Source: Mesaphorura yosii (lineage: Eukaryota > Arthropoda > Collembola > Poduromorpha > Tullbergiidae). From it: a stretch of 56,646 nucleotides of DNA. Below the pieces are notes generated by a model. That model made no database searches. It saw only the letters and a list, made by a program, of their open reading frames with translations, and was not told where the DNA came from. Positions 11,866-24,000 of this stretch are shown one piece after another. The DNA is taken from assembly GCA_009869945.1 (NCBI GenBank), contig WIXG01000437.1, positions 1 through 56,646 of the forward strand, in the 5' to 3' direction. The first letter of the stretch is position 1. The number at the start of each line of letters is the position of its first letter. The translations under genes and the position numbers were made by a program.

Positions 11866-13206
11866 GTTGACGATGTTCACAGGAGTCAAGTCTCACGTCC
11901 AGCCAGTTATGGAGTGACAAAGCAAGAAAAGGGAAGTAAGCCCTTTTATATTCCTGTCCCAGTTCACCGTGTCCATCCCCGTAAATGATTCCAAGTTCAG
12001 GTACCTCACAGGAAGCAAACTGCTTAGTGAAGCTGAAAATGTCCCACCTTGATTCTTGATTAATGGTTACACTTCTTTTGCTTGTCAACAATGGATACGA
12101 ACAACATAAACACGAATAACATGAGTACACGAGTTAATCTTTTCTAACGGCTTTATTACCTTGAGATCATAAAAACCAAACCAGTCTTGCCCGGTGTCAC
12201 TTTCCTCCGAGTGGATCTTTTGGGTAGCCCCCGTACATGCGTACACAATGCACGCAATCATTGTACATGAGTCAGGTGAAAGTGAAAAGGGACGGAAACG
12301 TGCGTCAAGGGCGTTCAGACCAAAAATAGACGATCGTTTCTCTGTTTTGTGATACTGCGCAAAGGCTAAATGAGACGGGGTCCCAAGGGACCCAGCGTGC
12401 CAGAAAGTGGAGACGGCACGATTTCTCTGTCCTTGTACTCGATTGTCTAGACGCACGTACAGCAATAAACTGGAAATTCGATATATGCACGTTTTTCTTA
12501 CTGGTTCATCCCCGACGGCGGACGGACATGACTGATGATTCAATTTACTTGTGAGTATGGGTTTAGATAATATTGAGCCCAATGATTGAAGTGCTTGCTG
12601 CTGAAAGTAGGGAATGGGATTGGAAGTAAAAAAAAGTTTGCATTTGAAAGTTAGCATCTCCTACGCGTCCCGATTACAAAGAATCCAGTTATGCTCATGG
12701 GCATCGTTTAATTTCGTCGGAAGTAAACTTTCGCATAATGAACGAAAATCAATGTTAACCACATAATTCAGAGCAGCAAAACCATAAAATACTATGAGCA
12801 AAACTGCATTCATCAAATCATTAAAGACATCCTGTGTTAACATATTTGGCAAATATGAAACGGTGTCTTGGTTTAGATTTCATAATACAGCATTGCAGAG
12901 CGTTGACATAGAAGAAGCGGCAGTAAATTGCCATAAGTTGCAGCTGCCTAATTTGGAGTTACGGAGCAGACATGCCAATGCCAGCACTAAATCGCAACAA
13001 ACATTATCAGTCCCAGGAATCTTCGGCATTTTCCATCTTGGTCTATTGAAACACAGTAAAATCAGTGAGCATTCAAAATGAACATTAATATTTTATTTAA
13101 TAAAAAATATAATCTCGAATAAAAATCTGAACAAAATATAATCTTGGAATAGAATTTATCTGTAGCACTTTCAGTAAATGAGGTTGTGATATGCTTGGTC
13201 ATGCCT
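11866..13206. other. Intergenic between two structural genes
   Basis: Apart from the promoter at 11944, nothing is supported. ATG-initiated open frames at 12794-13081 (+) and about 12661-12843 (-) are short, overlap each other and lack recognisable domains. A reverse-strand AATAAA at 13092-13097 suits the 3' end of the gene starting at 14462. Confidence 0.4.
11944..11950 (-). promoter_or_regulatory. TATA box of GYSQPSY-repeat gene
   Basis: Reverse-strand TATAAAA within GGAATATAAAAGGG, about 80 nt upstream of the ATG at 11865, leaving room for a leader of about 50 nt. A strong TATA box fits a highly expressed structural gene. Confidence 0.6.
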
Positions 13207-14462
13207 TTACTTCTTTCCGTAGGACGAGCCACCACCACGCGATGAACTACCGTATGACGAGCCACCGTAAGACGATGATTGTGTCTGCTGCGGCTGGTAG
13301 CCGCCACCGTAGCTGCTGCCTCCGCGGTTGCCGCTTCCGTACCCTTGCTGCTGGAGGGAGGAGGCGATCTCAGCTGGCACTGGTGGTGAGGTTGGGAGAT
13401 GAGCGCCAGACGCACGGAATCCATTCTCGTCCGCAACCCAAGAAAGATTTATTGGGATTCCCTCTGGGCTTGTGTATGACACCGATCCGGATTTCACAAC
13501 GGTCAACGAATTCTCACCGCCATAACCGGCGCCGTATGGGTTGGCGCGGACGCTCGTGCTTTCCGATTGACGGATGCCGTTACCAGTTTCGTATCTGTAG
13601 ACAAGAAATAGAAACGAAAAAATTAGAATTCTATATATTTCAGAATGTTTTCCACCAGTATACTTACGAGTAGTCATTCTGGTAGCTTCCTCGAATATTC
13701 TGGTTGAAGTTGGTGATTGGGACAAATTGATTGTAGGAGGAAGCGTAGCCACCATACGATGATGATGGGGTAGAGTACGAGACGGAGTACGATTGCTGCT
13801 GGGGAGCCGAATAAGAAGGTGCAGAGTACGACTGGGTCTGAGACTGCGAGTACGATTGTGGGGCAGAATAGGAAGAGTAGGAAGGAGTGGAGTAAGACGA
13901 ATAGGAGGGCGCAGAATAGGACGAGTAGGAAGGAGTGGAGTAAGACGAATAGGAGGGCGCAGAATAGGACGAGTAAGAAGGAGCGGAGTACGACTGTGTG
14001 GAGTATGAAGGAGCCGAGTAGGACTGGGCTGAATAGTTGGGAGTCGAGTAGGACTGGGTAGAGTACGAAGGAGTGGAGTAACTCGACGATGCTGGGGCTG
14101 AATAAGACTGTCGGTACGATGGAGCGGAGTACGATTGCTGGTAGGTTGGAGCACTGTAACTTTGCTGATAGCTTGGCGCACTGTATGACTGTGATTGGTA
14201 CCCGTATCCTCTCTGCTGCTGATATCCATAGCTTGCCCTTGGTGCTTGATAACCGTATGATTGAGGCTGACTGTAGCTTCCGTATGACGATGACGATCCG
14301 CTGGATCCACCATAGCCTGGGCTGGCAAGCGCGCCGGCGATTAACACGAGAACAAGACCGATCTGAAACAAACAAGGTAGAAGAAATTAGATATCGATCT
14401 GAAACTTGAAACCCCGAAATTGATTCCATAAATTACAGCCAGTTATGACTTACTGGATTCAT
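13207..14462 (-). CDS. RR-1 type cuticle protein with Tyr/Ser/Pro repeats
   Basis: Structural cuticle protein binding chitin through a Rebers-Riddiford (chitin_bind_4) domain. Exons 14462-14454 (Met-Asn-Pro), 14362-13668, 13594-13207; introns 91 and 73 nt; 363 aa. The signal peptide is IGLVLVLIAGALAS. Residues about 20-230 are SYSAPSYQQ / SYSTPSY repeats. Exon 3 carries the RR core, beginning SYETGNGIRQSES, with SVSYTSPEGIPINLSWVADE and GFRASGAHLPT, then a Gly/Ser/Tyr-rich tail ending GKK. The YxYETxNGI start and the SYTSPEG...ADENGF core match RR-1 (soft-cuticle) types. TATA box at 14557; polyA signal at 13092. Tandem with the gene at 10954, with which it shares exon layout. Confidence 0.92.
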
Positions 14463-14556
14463 GATGACTTCTGAGACGCGGCGGTGCAAAACTTTGTAAA
14501 TAATCTGACTGAAGATCGGCTGCTTGACTGGTGACTTTGTAATTCTATTACATCCT

Positions 14557-14564
14557 TATTTATA
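14557..14564 (-). promoter_or_regulatory. TATA box of RR-1 cuticle gene
   Basis: Reverse-strand TATAAATA in GGTATAAATAAGG, about 95 nt upstream of the ATG at 14462. Confidence 0.6.
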
Positions 14565-14569
14565 CCACT

Positions 14570-16133
14570 TTCTCATCGAGAGACAACTACTCACCTCTCA
14601 GCGAAGGGTCCTAGTTGGCCAGATAACAATCTTCAGGTCCATTACATGCAAGACAAGTGAATAAAGGGTACTTGCGTGCTAATTCCATGTCGAGTGAAAG
14701 GAGAACAGTACGTCATACACGATGCTCGAGAAGTCAGGCATTCCTGCAATGCCTCACTCCTTTTGTCCTGTGTAATCCAGTTGTCCTTCACGCAAACATG
14801 CCAGTCACTATTAATAAAAACTGTGTCAAGTCCAAAGTGGCCGTTGCAACTCTCTAAATCGAAACTATAAACCATTTCATCTTACCTGCCCCATCACCAT
14901 AAACCATTGTATCGCTGCCCACTGTATCAGGTCACCGCAAAATATGATGATGGTCTACTAGTTTTATGGTGATCGATCATTTCTCGAATGAACTCCGATC
15001 CTGGTCAGAGATTGAACAGTTTGAACGATGATTTCTGTAATTTCTGTTGTTTCGAGACGTAATGCATGAGGCGATGAGATAGACGATTCGGACTGGACCC
15101 TCCACGATAAGCTGGTGCACAGAATAAAGATTACACCTTGTACTTGTCACACTTTTTCTTCATCGGTCATCATCCCTCACCTTCAAGGGAAAACACACTT
15201 GACACGCAACGATGCAGTCATAACTTTCACTTTCATTAATATAGCAGCGTACCCCGGCAGAAACATGAAGCATCGATTTTCGTGAAGATAGATTTTAGTC
15301 GATAATGATGACGCCTAAATTGCTAAGATTCGCAAAATATTGGCCCTAAATTTGGCAAAGCGTCGATGAAGAATCAATAAAATTGAAAATCTCTGCTGTA
15401 ATGAAGCTAACATTGGTTTCATTAGTCAAAATTCAACTTGTCCATTATTGCATTTATGACAAGTTTGCGAAAGAGATTTTTGCCGAAGTAGTATTTCGAA
15501 AATAGAAAAAATCTTTGAACGGTATGTTGCAGTTGAGTGTTTTTGGAACCAATCAAGAACCAACTTCTCAAAAGTGAACTCATAATTGACAGAAGTGACT
15601 CGCTCGTCACTTTTGTCAAAATGGTTTTTGGGGCTCAGTTGAGGTTCATTTATACAAAGGAGGACAATCGTGACTTTCGTGACGTCATCACCCCAAAAAT
15701 CACTTTTGGATAAGGGCCATAAGTGCCAAAATAGAAACTTTGAATCGAGTTACATATGTCACCAGTGAAGCTTTCCTCAATCGCATGTTTGTGTCTTCTT
15801 TTGTCTTTTACTAAACGGCGTGAGTAGGAATTGATTTGACCACTTTTTGAGACTTTTCTTGACATTTTCTTTTCACGCATTTCTTTGTTTTACTATAGTA
15901 AAGGTCGTTGGTCTTTCAGTCCATCGCATCGCGTGCCATTGCCACTGCACGATAGGGCAAAATGAGAAGATGAAGAACTGGAAAGACTGTTCAACTGGGA
16001 TGAAAACTGAAAACTGATGCCAGTTAAGTGTTATGAAAATTAGCCTGGTGGGATCAGTTTTGCAGTTTGCAGCTTCATTCTCTTCATCATCATCAGCCGA
16101 CGAGATTCCATAAATCTGGAAATTAGTGGTAGG
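14570..16133. other. Intergenic; no gene seen
   Basis: About 1.5 kb without a supported coding or RNA gene. Short open frames on both strands (for example 15650-15880 minus) lack domain features and mostly start at non-ATG codons. It contains the upstream regions of the divergent cuticle and Imp-like genes. Confidence 0.4.
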
Positions 16134-18510
16134 ATGGCTTCAGCGATGGCTCCGACGCCAGGAGCTGTGCTTGTGCTGGACGAGCTGCACCATTCTGTGA
16201 CCACTGAAGATCTGACCAACTTTCTGGAAGAGAACAAACTTCAGCAAGGAAATGTGTGGGATTCAGTGATTATCATCAAGAAGCTCCAAAAACGGAATAA
16301 CTTGCGCGAAACTTGCTACCATGAAGATTCCTCTCATGGATACGCAGCTGTAGAGTTAGACGTGAGCGTGGACCAAAGTGACTCGTATTACAAAGAAGGC
16401 ACAGATTCTAAGGAAATTGAAGACCATTGTGACGATGAGTCTAAGGAATTCAATGGAAATGATAACCAACATTCCCGCTCACGAAGTATCAGTTCCATCT
16501 TTGAAGAAGACTTCGGAGAAGCTACCACGACGACAGTCGATGAGGTCGGAACCCTTGAGGAAGAGGTTTGCAACGGCAGTGATTCACATGCAGCGATGAT
16601 GGTGTCCGTTGGCGGTGGTACGCTATATCATCGTGGTTTCATAATTTGCGGCGGTGTTCCTTCTGCCCTATACGTGCTTCACAGCTTGCATGGACTCAAA
16701 CTCATTGGTAAGGAATTGGATATCAAAGTGGCGGATGGAACAGACCTCGAAGAATTGCTCCAATACGAAGCTACGACTCAAATGGTCCCGAAACTCTTGC
16801 TTTCATGCATCAATCGTAAGTACAGTAGCACCAGTTCTCCGCGTCAATGGAGCGCAGCGAATTAATTCGTGATTTTATTCTGGTTCTTAGAACGCGCTCC
16901 ACACGTTGCAATGAAACTTCCAATGGTCAAGGAACTGTTGCGTGGAATAAAATGGACGTCTCCAGTGGGAATTGAAAGAGTACCTCGTACATGTGAGAAC
17001 CTTTCCGCTGGTACTCAGTATCTTATTACCCCAACAATTTCTGAAGAAACTCAAAAACTTCTTCACTTGCTGAGGGAAGCCAACTTCTATGAATTCAAAG
17101 TGACTGCAAATTTGAAGCCTGCATATGAGCGAAAGGGTAAACAGTTGTCCAATAATGTTGAACTTGTCCATTTTAGGTTTCTCATAGTTTCTTTTTGTCA
17201 CATAGGCGAACCAGAAGTGAAGAAAAACTCATACCATTGTCAATCATTGACAATCGATTCTGAAGCCGAAAGTGGGCTAGGCACCAGTAAAAGTCGGAGC
17301 AATAGTGAAGGGGATCCATCAATGTCCTACGACACTTCAGCATCATCGTTAAACTCAGCGCACTTCAATTGTATCAGCGCTCACATTGTGCCAAGAACGG
17401 CCACAGCGTATTTGTCACCGCAGACTGCTCTCACCTGCTTCCCATTAAGATTGCTTCTGCCGGAAACTTTTGCCAGAATTTTGATTGGTGAAAATATGCA
17501 CACGATCAAATGGATTGCTGAAAAGAGCGGGGCTTCGATTGCGGTTCTAGAAAAACGATTCTTCGTTCTTGGTAATGATGACAGTGTAAATTGGTTTTAA
17601 ATTTTGGATATAAATAATAAATATTTTGTTTTGTGTTGTAGGTAATAACTGGTTCGACAAAATGGTCGTGCTCTTTGGGTCAGACGACTCCTACCAGATT
17701 GCACTGAAGCATGTTTTGGAAGTGCTAACACAAGAAGCGAACAGGCTGTTTGGCCTCACGAAATTAGATTCCGTCAAACAACGTACAAATGAATTGATAG
17801 ATGATGACGGTCTCACAATTAATGTACGACTTGTAAGTTTTATGGCATTCTAAATTCTGCTAGACAGACGGAAGTCGTATAATTCTTAACTCATACGTTC
17901 TTTTTTTTAAGGTGGCATTCAACAGTTTGACCGGGCGACTGATCGGAAAATTCGGCAAGAATCTGAAAGCCGTGATGGGTGCCACAAACACGAAAATAAC
18001 AATCTCTGGAACTCCGTACACTTGGAGTGAGCCGCGAACAGATGCTGATCGTATTGTGTTAATCGTTGGCAAACTTCAAAATGTCTTAGAAGCATGCTAC
18101 CTTGTGACCAAAAGACTCAGCAGCTCATACATGTTTCAGTATAAGGCAACTGGACGCTTGCCTGGTACGCAAAAGCTCATAAAACTTCTAATCAGATTTA
18201 GATTTGGCTCGATCTCGGCAGTAATAAGCATAAATTCAATTCATTGTCAGGTGAGGTGATGCCAATTGCGTGCCTGCAGCCGCAACCACAGGTCGTCCAA
18301 CACTTTGCCTCTCCAAATGTTTTTGTGCCGCAAGTGGTGATGTCCTGGCCTCAGCAATCGGTTCCAATTCCTCTACCTCTTGCAAGAACGCAAAGCTCTC
18401 TTGCATTGTACAAAAGTCACAATGGTCATACTCAAAGTCAGAATTTGATGCACCTTTTGCCTCCCAAGTCTGCATTCTTAGCAACCAGTTTACTCTGCAA
18501 TGAACAGTAA
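16134..18510 (+). CDS. IGF2BP/Imp-like RNA-binding protein (RRM + KH1-KH2)
   Basis: Predicted cytoplasmic mRNA-binding protein. Six exons: 16134-16815, 16891-17136, 17206-17571, 17642-17832, 17912-18164, 18251-18510; phases match throughout; 665 aa. The intron at 17137-17205 is 69 nt and open, so it may be retained. The N-terminus looks like an RRM with a long acidic insert (residues about 75-150) and the block GFIICGGVPSALYVLHSLHG. Exons 3-4 encode a KH domain aligning with IGF2BP KH1 (PLRLLLPETFARILIGENM). Exon 5 encodes a second with NSLTGRLIGKFGKNLKAV and TKITISG, close to IGF2BP KH2. KH1 has GENM instead of GxxG, so RNA contact there may be lost. KH3-KH4 are absent; the tail is Pro/Gln-rich. 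A canonical Imp gene probably exists elsewhere. PolyA signal at 18683. Confidence 0.75.
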
Positions 18511-19800
18511 GATCATTTGCAAATTTCAATCTCCTTACACCAAAGAATAATTGTGTGATTGTAATTTAAAGGCTTAGAACTACAGAATTTAAAGACTTTA
18601 GAATTCCCTGTATTGTATTCCTATGTGTTATAACAGTCAAGTTCAATTGAAAAGTTGTAATTAAAAATTATCAAAACACAAAAATAAAAAAACATTCAGG
18701 CATTTGCGCAATGAATGATGAAAGATTTATTAACAAGGCAGTCCTGACCTCACGGCCAACGCCAAGATGGGCAAGGCGGCGATGATCACATTCACAAAGG
18801 AAGGATTAGGTCACAAACATGACATACGTGCTAACTTGTAGATCGCAGACGCAAAGACCACACTTCACATTCTATCGTTTCATGTTCACATTGAATCAAG
18901 TCAAGTCCAAGGTTAGCCACCTTAGCGTGCTAATTTAGTCATCACATCCCGTCACGGCCATGATCATGATCGAGGCACTCGAAGACTCGTCAAGTAGTGG
19001 GACAAAGTTCAGACTAGAAGACTCGAGCAGTACTTCATTAATTTAATTACTTGGTACTTAAAACTTCACTTAGAATGGTCTGATCAGCGCCATAAAACTA
19101 TCCCAAGCCGCCGCTGCGACGTAATAACTCAGACCGGAACAGTAAACAAATATTTGCAGTATTTTTCTAGAACTTTGTTATGTTACGATGGGCTGATGGG
19201 TGACCTGGCCTGAAATGTTAAAGACTGCAAATTCTGTAGAATTTTATGACTCATTAAAATATCTACACTACACATTGAACTATTTGACTCGACGCTTTGC
19301 TCGTTGACGGTTGACAGATATATTCACCTAAGCCTTCGTTCCATTGAGTTCAAGGTTGTAAGTTCAAATTCTCAGAAAATTATCTTGAATGTATGATATC
19401 TTTACAGAATGAGCATATTTTTATGACATTCTTGTGATCACTCATAGGCAGCGTCTTTCAGTCAAGAGCCACATTATGGCAAGGTGACCTCAAATCACAT
19501 AAAGAAATGACGATGTACATACGCTGGTTGGTATGAAGTCATTGCGAAAATGCGCTGTCAACTGTCTTGCTAATGTCTCAAGATTTTAATGTCTCAAGAT
19601 TTTTCTGGAGATACTCAACTGACTTGTCATTTAATTACGCACAGAAGCACATGTGAAGTAAGCAATTAAGGCTAACTGGGCCGTTAAATTACGACGTTGC
19701 GCAGAACTGGACTTTATTTGCAATCTGGACTTGTAACTGAGCAAACGTCATCTACTGCAGCATTTGAAGACACCACTTTGGAAATTCGGCACTCAGAAAA
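18511..19800. other. Intergenic; no gene seen
   Basis: About 1.3 kb with the Imp-like polyA signal (18683-18688) and no open frame of any promise. No tRNA-like cloverleaf or repeat array noticed. Confidence 0.4.
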
Positions 19801-19965
19801 ATGGCAACGAAATTGGACTTCATTCTTTTCTTCTTGCTGGTGTTAACGGTTGTCTTTACCCAGTCCTACTGGATTGAGAAACCGATACCCTGCCGCAGCT
19901 GGCACGATTGTCCGGAGGACTACGGCTGCGATAAGGGATCCTGCAGACCAACACCGGAAGGATAA
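19801..19965 (+). CDS. Small secreted four-cysteine peptide B
   Basis: A 54-aa secreted peptide, uninterrupted from ATG 19801 to TAA 19965. The signal peptide is LDFILFFLLVLTVVFTQS. The mature part is about 33 residues: IPCRSWHDC-x5-C-DKGS-CRPTPEG. Cysteine spacing C-x5-C-x5-C-x4-C and the SWH block are identical to peptide A at 9572-9983 on the other strand, so the two form a small family about 10 kb apart. Peptide B lacks the acidic second exon. A possible 3'UTR intron (GTGAGT at 19997, TTTCAG ending 20129) follows. Function unknown. Confidence 0.6.
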   Translation: MATKLDFILFFLLVLTVVFTQSYWIEKPIPCRSWHDCPEDYGCDKGSCRPTPEG

Positions 19966-21089
19966 GAAGATAAGATACACGTCACTCCGTACTGAGGTGA
20001 GTCCCAAGTAACAGCTCATGCTCTTGACCTTGGTTCTTCTCTCCTTTTTCTGCCGTTGGCGACCGCCGCCACAATCTCCTCAAAAGCCAGTTAGTTACTT
20101 AATTCTATTTCCTACTCTGCTGATTTCAGGTGTCGTAATCTCTTCATCCTCCCAGTTCATTTGAGCTGCTTGCCAACACCGAATCTTAAACTCTTCAACA
20201 AATGGTGCTTTTTCCAGAGATGTATCAAGATTTCAATTCCACTGATGTACAAGACGCACATGACAGTCGTACATTTAGATTTTAATTTATTTCGCTGTTT
20301 TCCTTACTAATGTAATAATAGACTATAATGCTAATAACACAAAACTGAACGGCACATTGAGCGATTGAACATCTTCCGTCTACCACCAATGTCTCACACC
20401 GTCAAACTGCTTGATGACAAGTTTCGCTGATTCTCTTTGCTTTGCATCTCGGTTATCAAATCGAATTTGTCTTGCCCACTTGTTGAGTGGCCTGGTCATA
20501 AGGAAGTTCGTGATTTCCAAGCTAATGAAATTGATGGGCACCAACTACGCTCCCTATTCCATGTGGATTCAATTTAGCAGCAGGGACCGGACGATAATTG
20601 CAAGTGGTTGCTGACTTGTAAGGCACTCCCTGCAGTACCACGTGTTTCATACGATGCAAGTACGCTCCACCAACTCCAACCGAATTTCTCAGGATTAGGC
20701 CCAAAATGATGGTTCCTTGTATGCACTTCGGAGTTCCGAATCAGCACTTCCTATTAGCAGTAGAGTCACTGAACTGGGGCTGGAGTTTCACTCGGATTTC
20801 CAGAGTTTGATATGAAGGCGATCAAGAGAATGAAGTGTGTACTTACGCAATTGAACAATGAACTAGTCCTTGCAAATTGACGCGTTCATTTTACACGGCT
20901 CGTTCTACCAAAAAGATTGTGGCTTAGGAACCTTTGTTCAGACAAACTGAGCGTACTCGCGGATTCACAATCCATTTCAAACTTTACAATTTGACTGTGG
21001 CTCGTGAAAAATCCTTAGTTTTCGGGAACAGTTCAAGCATATCAGTCAATTTCAGTTCCTCCGGTACTACAGCTTTGAGTTTCAAAGTC
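19966..21089. other. Intergenic / possible 5' region of Piwi gene
   Basis: No supported coding sequence. The Piwi reading frame is open back to 20934, but the first in-frame ATG is at 21090, so 20934-21089 could be leader or part of a 5' exon. No Arg-Gly-rich (dimethyl-arginine) N-terminal exon was recognised. Confidence 0.35.
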
Positions 21090-24000
21090 ATGGCCGAATC
21101 CTCCATAACATTCGTTTCAGCAAGCGCTGATAAGGCGTTCAAAGATGTGATTGAAGTAGTTTCCAAACTTCCAAGATCTCCCGCCACGGAAGATATTCAG
21201 CTGTATAAGTTATCCGGTGGAGAATCCAAAACTGGGACAATTGGGAAAAGGCACGTTCTTGAGTCAGAGTTTAGCTCATTGTTGTTCGTCCTAACAGTCC
21301 TGAATTTGAATTCAGTTCGGTTTTCAGCACCAAGTTGACGTCAAACTACCTGCACCTCTCCGTTCAAACTGAATCCAGAAAGCTGAATTTGTACGAATAT
21401 GCACTGACATTCGAGCCGGAACTGGACGGTGGACAAACACCAAAGCTATTCCTCCTAAGTGGACAATTTGAAGATGTCATTGGTACAAATTGGATCTTCA
21501 AATGCACAAAACCACAAAAATTGTTTCTGAACTTCAAGTTAACTAAAGAGGTTAGTTGGTTAGTGTAATGTTCATAAAGGAATTTGGAATTGATTGATTA
21601 TTCAATTAATGGCGCAATGTTTTAGAAAATGGTTTTGGTTGGTAAACATCCACGAAGTTCGGAATTAACTTATCGCCTGAAACTAGAATTAATCGAAAGA
21701 GACAAGGACCAAGAGAGGCAGCAAATGACGCAATTCTGCGATGCGCTCTTCATCAGACTTTATGAAATTCTCGGTATGGTGGAACTCAATGCAAAATTGT
21801 ATGATCCACAAGGAGCAATACTAGAGCCGGGAATGAGGTGCGTCGTTTTTATCAAACATTCTTCTGACAATTGACATGCACCTTCTTAGATTTTCAATTT
21901 TTGCAGTAGACTAGAGATCTGGCCTGGGCTGTTCACATACACAAGGTATTATGATGGCGGCCTCATGCTTGGGTTTGACACGACAATAAGAGCGATGAAA
22001 ACTTCAAATTGTTACGACACGCTGTAAGTTCATTGCTCTTAGTTCAAATCACCCGGAACTATAGTTGAGTAGCTTTCTTTCATTAGTCAACTCATGACCA
22101 AAGACGGACAGGATGTCATAAAAAAGACGTTTACTGATTATGCCCTGGGAAAGCTGTTTATGACCAAATTCGATGCAAGAATTTACAAAGTTGAGGACAT
22201 TGACTGGGAGCAAAATGCAAATTCAACGACTGAGATGTGTGGGAAGATGGTTAGTGAATACTTAATATTAAGCGCGAAGTCAGGTCGGGCAAATGGTAAT
22301 TCTAAAAACATTCAAATCATACCTGGAAATTTTCATGCTTGTAGATAACTTACGCTGAGTATTACAAATTGAACTACAACGTTGAAATCCAGCACATGGA
22401 TCAGCCTTTATTTGTCGTCATTGGTCGGAGTACCGGCCAAAGTAACCAAAGCCGTACAAGAAGTACAAAGGTACATGGACCAATTTAACGTTAATTCCTT
22501 GTTGCTGTCTTATCTTGTCACTAGACGTTTGACTTACAGAAAGAAGGAAAACTGTGCTTCGAGAGAATCCCTCCTGAGCTTTGCTATCCAATGCGACTGG
22601 AGGAAACAAGAGAAGACAAAGGCATAGTTCCAAAGTACTTGTTCCGATGCTCAAAACTTCCTCCAATGAAAAATGTAAATCTAATCGAAGCGTACGCGAA
22701 CAAGGTCAAACGTAAGTAACCTAGTTAAACTCTAAGTGAAGTTGATAATGATAGCATTCAAGTTTTTCCACTTTATTACAGAAAATGAGGACTGTGCCGC
22801 TCTCCTGAAGTTTTGGAATCTTGAGGTGGAAGATTTTGTCAAAGCAGAAGGGCGTGTTCTGGAATCACCGAAGCTACGCTTTGGGGGTGGGATCCGTGAT
22901 CAAATATGTCCTGTCAGGACGTTGTCTGGCTCTTCTTATCACCAAGTAAGCCTCTGTTCATATTTGAAACTTAAAATATATGATGTATTTAGTTTGTACT
23001 ATTCGGTTTCAGATTCCTCTTAAGAAATGGTTCATCTTTTGCTCCCAGAAAGATCAAGATCGTGCCGAGTTTCTAGTTCAAACTTACATGAAAACCTGCA
23101 CACGAATGGGAATTACCGCAACAAACATTGAGTTAATCAAAATTGCACGCGCAACAATTCCCGACTTCCACCGCGTAGTTAGAGATACCATTGCCCAGCA
23201 CGATGACACGCAATTCGTGATGGTCATAATTCCAACTGGTTTACGCCGCCAAGATTTCTACGCTTCGCTAAAGAAACTGCTCATTTTGAACTTGAAGGGA
23301 TTGCCGTCACAATTCATTCGAGCTTCAACGTTGTACAGTAAGAAGACAATTATTGGCATGATGGATTCGCTTGCCATACAAATCAATTGCAAGTTGGGTG
23401 GATCACAACGGGCGCTTCATTTACCTGAAATTGTAATGCCTGTTAGTACATTAGCTTTCCATTTCTGGGACGCGCTTTTTATCATTTCAGCGAGAGTCCC
23501 TCATGTTCATCGGGATTGACACGTTTCACAGCCGGAACAAAAACTGCGCAAGCATCTTTGCAATGATTTCTTCCTTGAACCAGACGTGTACAAAATTCTA
23601 TTCCCGTGCCGTCGTCCAAAGAGTGAATCAAGAAACTGGTGATCAAATCCTTCCATTGTTTTCGTTGGCACTGGCAGCGTATCACGACGTAAGATTATCG
23701 CGTTTACGTCGTGATTTTCTATTTAATACCTGTTATGTCTTAAATCGTATGTAAATCAGGAAAATGGAAAATGGCCAGACCGGGTTATCGTGTTTCGTGA
23801 CGGAATTAGCAACCACAACATGGAGCTTGTCAAGGACTACGAGTTGGGACAAATGCGAGACGCAGCGCACTTTCTCTCTCCAAAGCTGCTAAAGTTCACG
23901 TTTATCATTGTGCAAAAGCGGATAATTGAAAGGCTTTACAACCTGAAGGTATGCTTGTACTTTGTGTAATTAGAAATGTGAACTTTCAAACCGACTTTTG

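Noticed and set aside
10937..12130. 397-codon minus frame and several long + frames across the GYSQPSY gene
   Set aside because: Shadow frames created by the repetitive Tyr/Gln/Pro codons; the signal peptide, splice phases and repeat logic support only one frame.
12085..12657. 190-codon minus frame
   Set aside because: No Met-led domain, no splice partners, composition not protein-like.
12661..13081. Opposing ATG-led frames on both strands
   Set aside because: They overlap each other, lack domains, and lie in the 3' flank of the cuticle gene.
13207..14328. 373-codon minus frame rich in Thr/Pro/Arg over the RR cuticle gene
   Set aside because: Its upstream half is the wrong frame of the SYSAPSY repeats and it reads through an intron; only the RR part is real.
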